From: Ruminococcus flavefaciens
GTDB taxonomy: Bacteria; Bacillota; Clostridia; Oscillospirales; Ruminococcaceae
Length of the DNA stretch: 64,000 nucleotides
Assembly: GCF_900116855.1 (NCBI RefSeq)
Contig: NZ_UETD01000004.1
Location: 271,769-335,768 of the forward strand
Direction of reading: 5' to 3'
Shown here: positions 30,596 through 39,480 of the stretch, one piece after another
Layout: each line of letters starts with the position of its first letter
How positions within the stretch are numbered: position 1 is the stretch's first letter
Translations under genes and position numbers: made by a program
Notes under the pieces: generated by a model
Databases searched by the model: none
What the model was told of the DNA's origin: nothing
Seen by the model: the letters and a program-made list of their open reading frames with translations, nothing else

Positions 30596-30624
30596 TTGAC
30601 CTTTCTGCTGAAATCTGATATAAT
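30596..30624 (+). promoter_or_regulatory. Sigma-A promoter at the head of the 22-kb gene array
   Basis: TTGACC (30596-30601), 17-nt spacer, TATAAT (30619-30624). It is the only clear promoter I see before the uninterrupted array that ends at 52629. Confidence 0.8.
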
Positions 30625-30683
30625 AAATTATAAGTATACATTTTTAATTGCAGTACCTGCTGCGTACTGCAAGAATTTACTAT

Positions 30684-31595
30684 ATGTCGGAGATGATATC
30701 CTTGACTCATATATACAGGCTCGCCCTTGAAACGGCGGCAGGGGACGGAGAGGTCCTCGGAAACATCCATGACTCTGTGGAAAAGACCTCGGGGCTGTTC
30801 TCTGAGGCTGCCGGCTATCTGAAAAAGGGGATTCCGCTGCTTATCATCGCCATTGTCATACTTGTGGTGGGCATAATAGTTTCAAAGCTCATAGCAAAGA
30901 TAGTGGGCAAGGCAGTGTCAAAGTCAAATGTCAACGGCGCGGCAAAGAGCTTCCTTGTGTCGCTGATAAAGATAATCCTCTATATTGCTGTGATCATTAT
31001 GGCTCTGTCGGTGCTGAACGTGCCCATGTCCTCAATAATCACCATTCTGGGCGCCGCGGGTCTCGCCATAAGCCTTGCCCTCCAGAGCTGCCTTTCAAAC
31101 CTCAGCGGCGGCTTCATAATACTGTTCACCAAGCCCTTTACCACAGGGGATATCATCGAGATAGACGACTCTGTGGGAACTGTAAAGGACATCGGCATCT
31201 TTTACACAAAGATAGCCACCTTTGACGGAAAGACAGTGCTCGTACCAAACGGCAAGGTCACCGATGCCAAGATAGTGAACTATACGGAAACTCCTCTGAG
31301 ACGAGTTGACCTCAGCTTTGATATAAGCTACGGCTCGGACTTTGGAAAGGCTCAGTCCGCTGTTATGGCTGTTATCAACGAGGAGAAGCAGATACTCAGC
31401 GACCCTGCACCTATCGTGCGCATGAGCTCCCACAATAACAGCTCGGTGTCCGTTGATGTGCTGGTATGGGTGAAGAATGAGGACTTCCTGACAGTGAAAT
31501 ACGATATGACGGAGAACGTCAAGACTGTATTTGAGCAGAACGGTATCGAGATACCCTTTGACCAGCTGGATATCCATGTAAAGGACAAAGAATAA
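30684..31595 (+). CDS. mscS: Small-conductance mechanosensitive channel (MscS family)
   Basis: About 303 residues with three membrane helices. The third matches the MscS pore helix (ILGAAGLAISLALQSCLSNLSGGFIILFTKPF, quoted in part), followed by the beta domain GDIIEIDDSVGTVKDIGIFYTKIATFDGKTVLVPNG and a mixed C-terminal domain. It opens under membrane tension to release solutes on osmotic downshock. The start is uncertain: ATG 30684 has a weak ribosome site, and TTG 30648 or TTG 30702 are alternatives. It is first in the long array and overlaps the next gene by 1 nt (TAATG). Confidence 0.92.
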   Translation: MSEMISLTHIYRLALETAAGDGEVLGNIHDSVEKTSGLFSEAAGYLKKGIPLLIIAIVILVVGIIVSKLIAKIVGKAVSKSNVNGAAKSFLVSLIKIILYIAVIIMALSVLNVPMSSIITILGAAGLAISLALQSCLSNLSGGFIILFTKPFTTGDIIEIDDSVGTVKDIGIFYTKIATFDGKTVLVPNGKVTDAKIVNYTETPLRRVDLSFDISYGSDFGKAQSAVMAVINEEKQILSDPAPIVRMSSHNNSSVSVDVLVWVKNEDFLTVKYDMTENVKTVFEQNGIEIPFDQLDIHVKDKE

Positions 31596-32491
31596 TGGCA
31601 GAGACAAAGCAGAAGAAAGAGGCTCCAAAGAAAAAGCCCGACAACAACAATAAGCCCGTCAGCAAAAAGAAGAAAAAGTCAAAGTTCTGGCTTTGGGTCA
31701 TCATCATACTATTTGTGTGGTGGTTCAATAACTTCACGCTCAGGGTAAATGACTCGGAGATCACCAGCAGCAAGGTGAAAAGCACCATAAGGCTGGCGGT
31801 CATCAGCGACCTTCATGCCACAAAGCACGGCATAAAGAACAAGACCATTTTTGACGCTGTGGACAAGGAGCACCCCGATGCAGTGTTCTTCCTCGGCGAT
31901 ATGTACACCAGACAGAGCGAATGGGAGCTCATACAGAAGCCCGTTGACCTTGCAGAGATGCTGACCTCCGCAGGCTATCCGCTCTACTGCGTCACAGGTG
32001 AGCACGACTACGACGACAGGTACGTCTCGGAGCTTGAAAAGACAGGCGCCAAGGTGCTTTCCTATGAGGAGGACACCATTGAGGTCAGGGGCAGCAGGCT
32101 CCACATCATGGGCATAGACAACGTCTATTACAGTCCCACATTCGACCTTAACAATGCCTTTTCACTTGATGACGGCAGCTTCAATATACTGCTGGCACAT
32201 ATCCCGAATTATGAGAAGTTCGCTGATTTCGGCGCTGAGCTCACTCTCTGCGGCGATACCCACGGAGAAATGGCAAGACTGCCCTTCGGCCTCGGACCCG
32301 TTTACTGCTCCGAGAAAAAGGTATGGTTTCCAAAGCTTCTGCACAAGGAGTTTGATATATATGACAAAGGCTGCTTCAGCTACGACGGCGGAAGGATGTT
32401 CATAACCTCGGGCATTGGCGCTTATCCTGCACCTGTGAGAATGTGCAACCGTCCGGAGATAGCCGTTATCGAAGTCAAGCCAAAGGGGTGA
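31595..32491 (+). CDS. Membrane-anchored metallophosphoesterase
   Basis: A 298-residue protein with a Lys-rich cytosolic start (residues 1-29), one membrane helix (about 30-48) and an outer calcineurin-like phosphoesterase domain. Metal motifs are VISDLHATKHG, FFLGDMY, GEHDYDD (Glu in place of the usual Asn of GNHD) and CGDTHGEMARLP. YpbG/YkuE-type relatives act on lipid or nucleotide phosphates, but the substrate is unknown. The Asn-to-Glu change in motif III is unusual and may alter activity. It starts inside the mscS stop codon and ends 4 nt before the next gene. Confidence 0.85.
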   Translation: MAETKQKKEAPKKKPDNNNKPVSKKKKKSKFWLWVIIILFVWWFNNFTLRVNDSEITSSKVKSTIRLAVISDLHATKHGIKNKTIFDAVDKEHPDAVFFLGDMYTRQSEWELIQKPVDLAEMLTSAGYPLYCVTGEHDYDDRYVSELEKTGAKVLSYEEDTIEVRGSRLHIMGIDNVYYSPTFDLNNAFSLDDGSFNILLAHIPNYEKFADFGAELTLCGDTHGEMARLPFGLGPVYCSEKKVWFPKLLHKEFDIYDKGCFSYDGGRMFITSGIGAYPAPVRMCNRPEIAVIEVKPKG

Positions 32492-32495
32492 AAAT

Positions 32496-33743
32496 ATGAG
32501 TAAGGACAATATCACTGACATCGCTGTTATCGGCGGAGGTGCCTCGGGCTTTGCAGCTGCTATCGAGGCAAAGACAGCCCTGCCAAAGGCAAGGGTAGTC
32601 ATTCTGGAAAAGCTTGACCGCGTGGGCAGAAAGATACTCGCCACAGGCAACGGCAGATGCAATCTCAGCAATATCAATCTCAGCGCCGACCACTACCACG
32701 GAAGCGTGAAGAATGTCATGCGCATAATCGGTGCGACTCCATCAGCAAAGGAATTTTTCGGAAGCATCGGAGTGATATGCACGGCAGATACGAAGGGGCG
32801 TATCTACCCTAAGAGCAACAGCGCGGCTACTGTGCTGTCTGCGCTCAGGCTTCGGGCAGAGGAGCTGTATATCAGCGAGCGCTGCAACTTTGAAGCCACA
32901 TTTATCGAAAGCACAAATGACGGTTTCAGGATACACTCCGCGTCGGGCGAAAAGTTCCCGTGCAGGAGAGTCATCGTTGCCGCAGGAGGCTATGCGGCTC
33001 CCCAGTTCGGCACAGACGGAAGCGTTATAAGACTTCTCCGCAGCAAGGGCTGCCACACTACGAAGATATGCCCCGCAGTTGCGCCTCTGAGAGTTCGTCC
33101 CGAGCTCCTCAAGGGACTCAAGGGAGTCCGCGCAAAGGGCAGGGTAATGGCGTATTCCGCAGGCAGGCTCCTCAAGGAGGAGGTGGGCGAGATACAGTTC
33201 ACGGAGAACGCTCTGTCGGGCATCTGTGTTTTCAATATGGCTCACCTGTTCTCGCAGTACGAGGGCAAGCTGAAGCTGAGGCTCGACCTTGCAGCGGATA
33301 TGGACGCCGACCAGCTGGAGGGGTATCTCCGTGTTATCCAGTATCAGCGCGGCAAACAGACCACTGAGGAGCTTCTCACGGGTATTTTCCCAAGAAATCT
33401 CTCATCATACATAACAAAGAGGGCTCTCGGCAAGCCTCTTACAGTGCTTATCTCGGAGCTCCGCGACAATGACCTGAGACAGGTTGTGCAGCTCATAAAG
33501 TGCCTTGAATTCGACGTTACGGGAACTGCTCCGTGGAAGGACGCTCAGGTAACATCGGGAGGTATCAGCGGCGAGTGCGTTGACGAAAGGCTCCAGCTCA
33601 GAAGCGAAAAGGGCATCTTCCTCTGCGGAGAGATACTGGACGTGGACGGCGACTGCGGAGGCTATAATCTCCAGTGGGCATGGTCCTCGGGAATACTGGC
33701 AGGCAGGAGCTGCGCCGACTCGCTGAGAGGAGGGCTCTCATGA
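32496..33743 (+). CDS. HI0933/BaiN-like flavoprotein
   Basis: A 415-residue NAD(P)/FAD-dependent oxidoreductase. The FAD-binding GGGASGFAAAIEA motif is near residue 12, the family signature NGRCNLSN near residue 53, a VIVAAGGYAAP segment near 163, and the C-terminal GEILDVDGDCGGYNLQWAWSSG is diagnostic. BaiN reduces bile-acid intermediates in some gut Clostridia, but most members have no assigned substrate, so BaiN function is not implied. The next gene, also a flavoprotein, overlaps by 4 nt (ATGA). Confidence 0.92.
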   Translation: MSKDNITDIAVIGGGASGFAAAIEAKTALPKARVVILEKLDRVGRKILATGNGRCNLSNINLSADHYHGSVKNVMRIIGATPSAKEFFGSIGVICTADTKGRIYPKSNSAATVLSALRLRAEELYISERCNFEATFIESTNDGFRIHSASGEKFPCRRVIVAAGGYAAPQFGTDGSVIRLLRSKGCHTTKICPAVAPLRVRPELLKGLKGVRAKGRVMAYSAGRLLKEEVGEIQFTENALSGICVFNMAHLFSQYEGKLKLRLDLAADMDADQLEGYLRVIQYQRGKQTTEELLTGIFPRNLSSYITKRALGKPLTVLISELRDNDLRQVVQLIKCLEFDVTGTAPWKDAQVTSGGISGECVDERLQLRSEKGIFLCGEILDVDGDCGGYNLQWAWSSGILAGRSCADSLRGGLS

Positions 33744-35341
33744 TAAGAGTCGGCGGCATAAGAGTACCTCTTGACACCGACCTTTCCGACCTTGTTTCAC
33801 TCTGTGAGAAAAAGCTGAAGCTGAGCCGCGACAGGATGATCAGCGTGAAGCTGGCAAAGAAGTCCGTGGACGCAAGAAAGAAGTCCGATGTACACTTCCT
33901 CATCTCCCTTGACATTGAGGCAAAGGGGGAGGAGAAGCTGCTCCGCACGCTGAAAAATGCGGCAAAGCATGAGCCCGTATACTACGATGTGCCCACTGTC
34001 CGCAACGTGGACTACCGTCCCGTTATCGTTGGATTTGGTCCTGCGGGTATGTTTGCGGCACTTGTCCTTGCTATGGCAGGCGCAAAGCCCATCGTCCTCG
34101 AAAGAGGCGGCGATGTTGACAGCAGAGTGAAGGCTGTTGAGGAGTTTCAGAGCGGCGGCAGACTGGATACCGAGTGCAATGTGCAGTTCGGCGAGGGCGG
34201 CGCAGGTACCTTTTCCGACGGAAAGCTGACCACGGGCATAAAGGACAGGCGCATAGGCTGGGTGTTTGAGCGGCTGGTTGAGTTCGGAGCTCCCGAGGAG
34301 ATATTATATCTTGCCAAGCCACACATCGGCACGGACAAGCTCCGCGGAGCCGTAAAAGCACTGAGGGAGAGAGTCATCGCTCTCGGCGGCGAGGTGAGGT
34401 TCAACAGCCGTTTCTGCGGATTTGAGGCGGAAAACGGCAGGCTTGCGGCAGTTTCATACAGCTGCGGCGGCGAAATTCAGCGCATAGAGACAAAGAGTCT
34501 CATTCTGGCAACAGGTCACAGCGCAAGGGACGTCTTTGAGCTGCTTTACAATGAAAAAATCACCCTTTCACAGAAGAATTTTTCCGTGGGAGTGAGAGCG
34601 GAGCACCTCCGCACAGATATAGACAGGGCGATGTACGGCGGTTTCGCAGGACATCCTGCCCTTAAAGCTGCGGACTACAAGCTGGCGGTACACCTTCCCA
34701 ACGGACGCACGCTCTACACCTTCTGTATGTGCCCCGGGGGATATGTGGTAGCGGCTTCCTCAGAGGAGGGCAGGCTTGCGGTCAACGGCATGAGCTGTTT
34801 TGCCCGTGATGCGGACAATTCCAACAGCGCTCTCCTTGTGAACGTGGGTCCGGAGGACTACGGAAGCGACCACCCTCTGGCAGGTATGTGGTTCCAGCGT
34901 GACCTTGAGGAAAAGGCATTCAGGGCAGGAGGCAGCGATTACCGCGCTCCTGCGGCTGTTCTCGGAGACTTCATGGAAGGACGGGTCAGCACGGATTACG
35001 GCAGGGTAAAGCCCTCGTACCGTCCTGCTGTACGCTTTGCGGCTCCGGAGGAGTATCTTCCCGATTTCGTCTGTGAGTCCCTGAAGCTGGGCATAAAGGA
35101 AATGGGAAAGAAGATAAAGGGCTTTGACGACAGGGACACCCTGCTGACAGGCATCGAGAGCAGGAGCAGCTCCCCCGTAAGGATAAACAGGGGAGAGGAT
35201 CTGCAGTCGGTCTCACTCAGGGGACTTTTCCCCTGCGGTGAGGGAGCAGGCTATGCAGGAGGCATTGTCTCCGCGGCAGTTGACGGAATGAAGTGCGCGG
35301 AGGAGGTTTGCAGAGAAATGGAGGGAGCGGAGAGATCATGA
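33740..35341 (+). CDS. FAD-dependent dehydrogenase, uncharacterised family
   Basis: A 533-residue protein. An N-terminal 90-residue basic region (VRVPLD...SVDARKKSDVHF type) precedes the FAD-binding VGFGPAGMFAALVLAMAGAKP (quoted in part, near residue 95) and the family motif EGGAGTFSDGKLTT near 155. C-terminal PCGEGAGYAGGI is the second FAD contact. Proteins of this type are widespread in anaerobes without known substrate. The start at ATG 33740 gives the ATGA overlap with the upstream flavoprotein and drops 22 residues of a longer frame. The two flavoproteins could act together; this is inference. Confidence 0.9.
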   Translation: MIRVGGIRVPLDTDLSDLVSLCEKKLKLSRDRMISVKLAKKSVDARKKSDVHFLISLDIEAKGEEKLLRTLKNAAKHEPVYYDVPTVRNVDYRPVIVGFGPAGMFAALVLAMAGAKPIVLERGGDVDSRVKAVEEFQSGGRLDTECNVQFGEGGAGTFSDGKLTTGIKDRRIGWVFERLVEFGAPEEILYLAKPHIGTDKLRGAVKALRERVIALGGEVRFNSRFCGFEAENGRLAAVSYSCGGEIQRIETKSLILATGHSARDVFELLYNEKITLSQKNFSVGVRAEHLRTDIDRAMYGGFAGHPALKAADYKLAVHLPNGRTLYTFCMCPGGYVVAASSEEGRLAVNGMSCFARDADNSNSALLVNVGPEDYGSDHPLAGMWFQRDLEEKAFRAGGSDYRAPAAVLGDFMEGRVSTDYGRVKPSYRPAVRFAAPEEYLPDFVCESLKLGIKEMGKKIKGFDDRDTLLTGIESRSSSPVRINRGEDLQSVSLRGLFPCGEGAGYAGGIVSAAVDGMKCAEEVCREMEGAERS

Positions 35342-36495
35342 AGATAGTTTATGTTTCAAGAAATAAGATGTATGTCTGCAATAACGGCAAGGTCTCGGAG
35401 CTCCCCTGCGAGAGAGCGGAGAAGTACACCACCGCCGTAAATGAGATAAACAGGAACAAGGAGTGGAAGCATCAGGGCGCAGGAGCGGCATTCCGCGAGG
35501 ATATGCGGTCCGTCGAGACCGAGCCCGAGAAGCTCATTAGTATAAACGGTATCTGCGCCGCTGACGAGGGCTTCATCTACTCCGCAAAACTGGGCGAGAT
35601 GGGAGCTGTGTACAGAAAGAGCGCCGACTCGCCAAAAGCTCCCGAGGGGCATATCTATACGGGCATGGACAGGAGCATCGGAGATATCTCCTGCAAGGAC
35701 GGCAGGATAGCCGCTGTCCTTGACGGCCATCTTGCCATATTCGACGAGCGCGGCGACTACAATGAGCTCACTGACGGGCAGTCGGTCGAGGAAAGTCCCT
35801 CATGGTCAGCCACCGACGGTAGGATATTCTGCACTACCAAGGGACGCTCCGTGGAGGACCCGAGGGTCTTTTCCGCTGGCTCTATCCTCGCAGTGGACGA
35901 GGAGGCAGGTACCATCGAGACTCTCTATGAGGACGAGTCAAACGACCTGCTGAAGCCTAAAAATGACGCAGAGGGAAACTTCTGGTTCATCCGTCAGCCC
36001 TATAAGCAGCCCAAGACTGAAAGGGAGCCCATATGGAAATCAGTGCTGCTTTTCCCTGTGAGACTGGTAAAAGCCATATTCGGCTTCATCAACGCTTTCA
36101 GCGTCATATTCGGCGGCGAGCCCCTGAGGAAGTCTCAGAAAAAGGGCGATGTCAAGACCAGAAACAAGTCCCCGAGGGAGATATTCTTCGAGCAGAGAAT
36201 TCTGGAGGCGGAGAAAAATGAGAAGGAAAACGCTGCGGCAGGTGACGCAAATCCCGGCATATTCCCGAGGAGCCGCGTGTTGGTAAGGATAAGTCCCGAC
36301 GGCACCGAGACAGTGGTGAGAAAGGGAGTCATGGACTATACTCTGTGCAGTGAGGGCGTTATATGCTCCAATGGCAAGGAGATACTTCTCATCGGCAGCG
36401 ACGGCACTGAAAAGGTAATAGCAAAGGCTGAGCTGGCAGAAAAACTCAGCGTCATAAACGAAAACACTGACACCGATGTCAAAAAGTCGGAGTGA
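35338..36495 (+). CDS. Hypothetical protein, beta-propeller-like
   Basis: A 385-residue protein with repeated short strand units such as ISCKDGRIAAVLDGHLAIFDERGDY and VLVRISPDGTETVV (quoted in part), suggestive of a beta-propeller. A hydrophobic or amphipathic segment (LLFPVRLVKAIFGFINAFSVIFG, in part; about residues 238-262) interrupts it, followed by a charged helix rich in Glu/Lys. I do not recognise the family. It overlaps the upstream flavoprotein gene by 4 nt (ATGA) and is followed after 29 nt by the small gene at 36525. Confidence 0.75.
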   Translation: MKIVYVSRNKMYVCNNGKVSELPCERAEKYTTAVNEINRNKEWKHQGAGAAFREDMRSVETEPEKLISINGICAADEGFIYSAKLGEMGAVYRKSADSPKAPEGHIYTGMDRSIGDISCKDGRIAAVLDGHLAIFDERGDYNELTDGQSVEESPSWSATDGRIFCTTKGRSVEDPRVFSAGSILAVDEEAGTIETLYEDESNDLLKPKNDAEGNFWFIRQPYKQPKTEREPIWKSVLLFPVRLVKAIFGFINAFSVIFGGEPLRKSQKKGDVKTRNKSPREIFFEQRILEAEKNEKENAAAGDANPGIFPRSRVLVRISPDGTETVVRKGVMDYTLCSEGVICSNGKEILLIGSDGTEKVIAKAELAEKLSVINENTDTDVKKSE

Positions 36496-36524
36496 TATTT
36501 TTATACCGAACAGGAGGCTTGAAA

Positions 36525-36788
36525 ATGAAAATCAATGTTATCGGCGGAGAAATGGACAGAGCGGAGATAGACGAGTATATAAAATATGCGGGACAGAAGT
36601 ACAAGGGACGCCAGATAGGCGAGCTTGACATAGTTATAGACGGTGAATTCGTAGACCTGAAGGTCCACTTCAAGGACATGGATTTTCAGAGGGCTTACCG
36701 TTCGGCTGACTATCTGGTAAACACTATGGAAAAGCTCAATGACGCAAAGCAGAAGGAGTTTTCCGAAAAAGAAAGGCATAAGGTCTAA
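36525..36788 (+). CDS. Small protein resembling the C-terminal tail of anaerobic ribonucleotide reductase
   Basis: An 87-residue protein. The C-terminal third, RSADYLVNTMEKLNDAKQKEF then SEKERHKV, resembles the end of many anaerobic NrdD-type proteins (RxTGYLVGTLDRFNxAKxAEExDRVKH), although the glycyl-radical site is absent. The N-terminal part (KINVIGGEMDRAEIDEY) does not match anything I know. AGGAGG lies 7 nt before ATG 36525. It precedes ksgA by 10 nt. It could be a small homologue that binds NrdD or a relic; both are guesses. The similarity is by eye only. Confidence 0.7.
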   Translation: MKINVIGGEMDRAEIDEYIKYAGQKYKGRQIGELDIVIDGEFVDLKVHFKDMDFQRAYRSADYLVNTMEKLNDAKQKEFSEKERHKV

Positions 36789-36798
36789 GGAGTACTGA

Positions 36799-37653
36799 AT
36801 GAATCTTACAAACATCGGCACCGTTAAGGAGATACTTTCCCGACACGGTTTCAGCTTCTCGAAGGGACTGGGACAGAACTTCATCATCAATCCCGACATC
36901 TGCCCGAAAATAGCCGAAAACGGCAATGCCTTCAAGGGCTTCGGAGTGCTGGAGATAGGCACGGGCATAGGTGTTCTTACAGCAGAGCTCGCCAAAAGAG
37001 CGGACAAGGTAACGGCGGTGGAGATAGACACCCGTCTGCTGCCCATTCTTGAGGAGACACTGGCGGACTTCGACAATGTGAAGATAATCAACGAGGACGT
37101 TATGAAATGTGACCTCCACAAGCTCATAGAGGAGGAGTTCGGCGGGCTGAGAGTGGCTGTCTGCGCGAACCTGCCCTACTACATAACCTCTCCAATCATA
37201 ATGATGCTTCTGGAGAGCAGGCTCCCCATCGAGTCCATCACCGTAATGGTGCAGAAGGAAGCCGCACAGCGCCTCTGTGCAAAGGTGGGCACAAGAGAGT
37301 CGGGAGCTATCACCGTGGGAGTAAACTACTACGGCACCGTGAAGAACCTTTTCGGCGTCTCACGGGGCAGCTTCATGCCTGCGCCCAATGTGGACTCCGC
37401 TGTTATAAGGATAGACCTTAACGGCGAGCACCGTCTTGACGAGGAAAGCGAGAGATTCTTCTTCCGTGTGGTAAAGGCAGGCTTCTCGCAGCGCCGCAAG
37501 ACACTGGCAAACTCCCTTGCTTCTGTTATGGGTATCCCAAAGGACAGAGTTTACTCTGCACTGACAGGACTGGGGCTCCCCGAGGCTGCAAGGATAGAAC
37601 AGCTGGATATGGAGCAGCTCATTGCACTTTCAGCTGAGCTGATGAAGGGCTGA
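36799..37653 (+). CDS. rsmA: 16S rRNA dimethyladenosine transferase KsgA/RsmA
   Basis: A 284-residue enzyme that dimethylates two adjacent adenosines in helix 45 of 16S rRNA using S-adenosylmethionine. Motifs: KGLGQNFIINPDI near the start, the SAM-binding LEIGTGIGVLTAELAKRA, acidic VEID and catalytic NLPYYITSPI. The C-terminal domain (SRGSFMPAPNVDSAVI, VKAGFSQRRKTLANSL) is complete. The stop codon overlaps the cbiL start by one base (TGATG), so translation of the cobalamin genes appears coupled to a ribosome-maturation gene. Housekeeping expression of the array is the likely result. Confidence 0.96.
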   Translation: MNLTNIGTVKEILSRHGFSFSKGLGQNFIINPDICPKIAENGNAFKGFGVLEIGTGIGVLTAELAKRADKVTAVEIDTRLLPILEETLADFDNVKIINEDVMKCDLHKLIEEEFGGLRVAVCANLPYYITSPIIMMLLESRLPIESITVMVQKEAAQRLCAKVGTRESGAITVGVNYYGTVKNLFGVSRGSFMPAPNVDSAVIRIDLNGEHRLDEESERFFFRVVKAGFSQRRKTLANSLASVMGIPKDRVYSALTGLGLPEAARIEQLDMEQLIALSAELMKG

Positions 37654-38348
37654 TGGGAACTCTTTACGGCGTAAGCGTGGGTGCAGGCGACCCCGGGCTC
37701 ATGACTCTGAGGGCAGTGCGTATAATGGAGAGCTGCGGCGTTATCGCAGTTCCGCGTACTCACGGGGAGAACAGTCTGGCTCTGTCAATTGCGGAGCAGG
37801 CTGCGGACCTGTCACGCAAGCGGAAAGTGTATCTGGACCTGCCTATGTGCAGGGACAGGGAAGCCCTTGACAGAAACTACGATGAGACTGCGGAAATGCT
37901 CTGCGGACTGCTGGAAAGTGACGATGTGGCAGTCCCTACACTGGGGGATATTTCCGTTTATTCCACATTCAGCCGCATTGCACAGCGTGTTGAGAAACGA
38001 GGATTCAAAGCAGAGATATGCGCAGGAGTCACCAGCTTCAGCGCTGCTGCTGACGCTCTCGGAAAGCCACTGTGTCTGGGAAGCGAGCCCTTGCATATAC
38101 TGCCATATGGCTGCGGAGACTTTGAGAAGCTCCTTGACCTCAGTGGTACAAAGGTCGTAATGAAAACAGGCAGCAAAAGCAGCGAGCTCATTGCATTACT
38201 GCGAAAAAAGGGACTTGCTCTGCGTACTTCTGTAATAGAGAACTGCGGACTTGAAAACGAGAGGATATTCGGGAGCCTTGATGAGGTCACCGACGACCTT
38301 GGCTATTTTACGGTGTTCATCATCGGGGAGTGCAGTGATGAGACTTGA
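37653..38348 (+). CDS. cbiL: Cobalt-factor II C20-methyltransferase CbiL
   Basis: A 231-residue tetrapyrrole methyltransferase that adds the C20 methyl to cobalt-factor II from SAM, the first methylation after the A-ring steps. Motifs: VSVGAGDPGLMTLRAVRIM at the N-terminus, LGDISVYSTFSRIAQRV and EICAGVTSFSAAADALG. CbiL rather than CobI is preferred because the rest of the cluster is the anaerobic (cobalt-early) type with CbiD and CbiG. It overlaps ksgA by 1 nt and cbiD by 11 nt, and opens the 17-gene cobalamin block. Confidence 0.92.
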   Translation: MGTLYGVSVGAGDPGLMTLRAVRIMESCGVIAVPRTHGENSLALSIAEQAADLSRKRKVYLDLPMCRDREALDRNYDETAEMLCGLLESDDVAVPTLGDISVYSTFSRIAQRVEKRGFKAEICAGVTSFSAAADALGKPLCLGSEPLHILPYGCGDFEKLLDLSGTKVVMKTGSKSSELIALLRKKGLALRTSVIENCGLENERIFGSLDEVTDDLGYFTVFIIGECSDET

Positions 38349-39480
38349 GGAATATGTTTACAGGGGAGCGGAGAAGCTCAGATGCGGATATACCACGGGC
38401 TCCTGCGCGGCAGCTGCCGCAAAGGCTGCGGCGGAGATGATATTCACGGGGCATGAGGTCACGGGCGTGAAGCTCATGACTCCCAAGGGCATTATGCTTG
38501 ACCTTGATGTGGCGGACGCTGAGATGAAAGATGGAAGCGCTTCCTGCGCCATAGTAAAGGACAGCGGCGACGACCCCGACATCACAAACGGTATCAGGGT
38601 TTATTCCCGCGTGAGACTTATCCCCGAAGGAACTGTTATCCTCGGCGGCGAGGGCGTTGGTGTCGTAACAAAGGCAGGGCTGGACCGTCCCGTTGGGGAC
38701 GCTGCCATAAATACGGTGCCGCGGCGCATGATAAGTGGGGCTGTTGCGGAAATTGCCGAGAAATACGGCTACTCGGGAGGCTTCGAGGTGACAGTCTCCA
38801 TACCTCAGGGGGTGGAGCTGGCGAAAAAGACCTTCAACCCTCGCATGGGCATAGAGGGCGGTATCTCCGTCATCGGTACCAGCGGTATCGTGGAGCCCAT
38901 GAGCAATACTGCCGTCATTGAGACTATCCGCGCGGAGGCTAATATCCGCCGTGCCGCAGGTCAGCGGAATATGCTGCTGACTATCGGCAATTACAGCGAG
39001 GACTTCGTTCAGAGGGAGCTGCCCTTTTCACTGGAGAGGAGCGTCACCTGCAGCAACTTCATAGGTGATGCCATCGATATCGGCATGGAGCTGGGCTCTG
39101 AGTCCATTCTCATCGTCGGTCATATCGGAAAGCTGGTAAAGCTGGGGGCAGGTATTATGAACACCCACTCCTCATGGGCGGACGGCAGAATGGACGTCCT
39201 TGTCACCTGCGGTGTGCTTGCGGGAGCTGATACGGATACACTGAAAAGGCTGCCTGAATGTGCCACTGCTGACGCTGCAATGGATATACTCGAGGAGGGC
39301 GGATACCTTGAAAAAACTGCGGATATACTCTCTCAGCGCATGGACAGCTATCTCCGCGCAAGAGTAAAGGATTCGATACCGATCGCGGCTCTGGCGTTTT
39401 CCTATAAGCGTCAGCTGCAAGTGAGGACTGCCCTTGCTGAGGAGCTTATAAAAGCAATTACGGAGGAAGAAAATGGTTGA
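38338..39480 (+). CDS. cbiD: Cobalt-precorrin-5B (C1)-methyltransferase CbiD
   Basis: A 380-residue enzyme of the anaerobic pathway that methylates C1 of the corrin ring. The N-terminal signature LRCGYTTGSCAAAAAKAA is diagnostic, followed by VTKAGLDRPVGDAAIN and the TCSNFIGDAIDIGMELG segment. The start at ATG 38338 gives the standard N-terminus and removes 29 residues of an upstream extension that overlaps cbiL. No oxygen-dependent counterpart (CobF/CobG) is present, which fixes the pathway type. It overlaps cbiF by 8 nt. Confidence 0.95.
   Translation: MRLEEYVYRGAEKLRCGYTTGSCAAAAAKAAAEMIFTGHEVTGVKLMTPKGIMLDLDVADAEMKDGSASCAIVKDSGDDPDITNGIRVYSRVRLIPEGTVILGGEGVGVVTKAGLDRPVGDAAINTVPRRMISGAVAEIAEKYGYSGGFEVTVSIPQGVELAKKTFNPRMGIEGGISVIGTSGIVEPMSNTAVIETIRAEANIRRAAGQRNMLLTIGNYSEDFVQRELPFSLERSVTCSNFIGDAIDIGMELGSESILIVGHIGKLVKLGAGIMNTHSSWADGRMDVLVTCGVLAGADTDTLKRLPECATADAAMDILEEGGYLEKTADILSQRMDSYLRARVKDSIPIAALAFSYKRQLQVRTALAEELIKAITEEENG

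Noticed and set aside
32496..33743. Calling the HI0933-like flavoprotein BaiN (bile acid reductase)
   Set aside because: Family membership is clear but there is no bai gene context; most members have other, unknown substrates.
36495..36798. Search for a cobalamin riboswitch or promoter ahead of ksgA/cbiL
   Set aside because: Only 29 nt and 10 nt of non-coding DNA exist here and no B12-box elements are visible.
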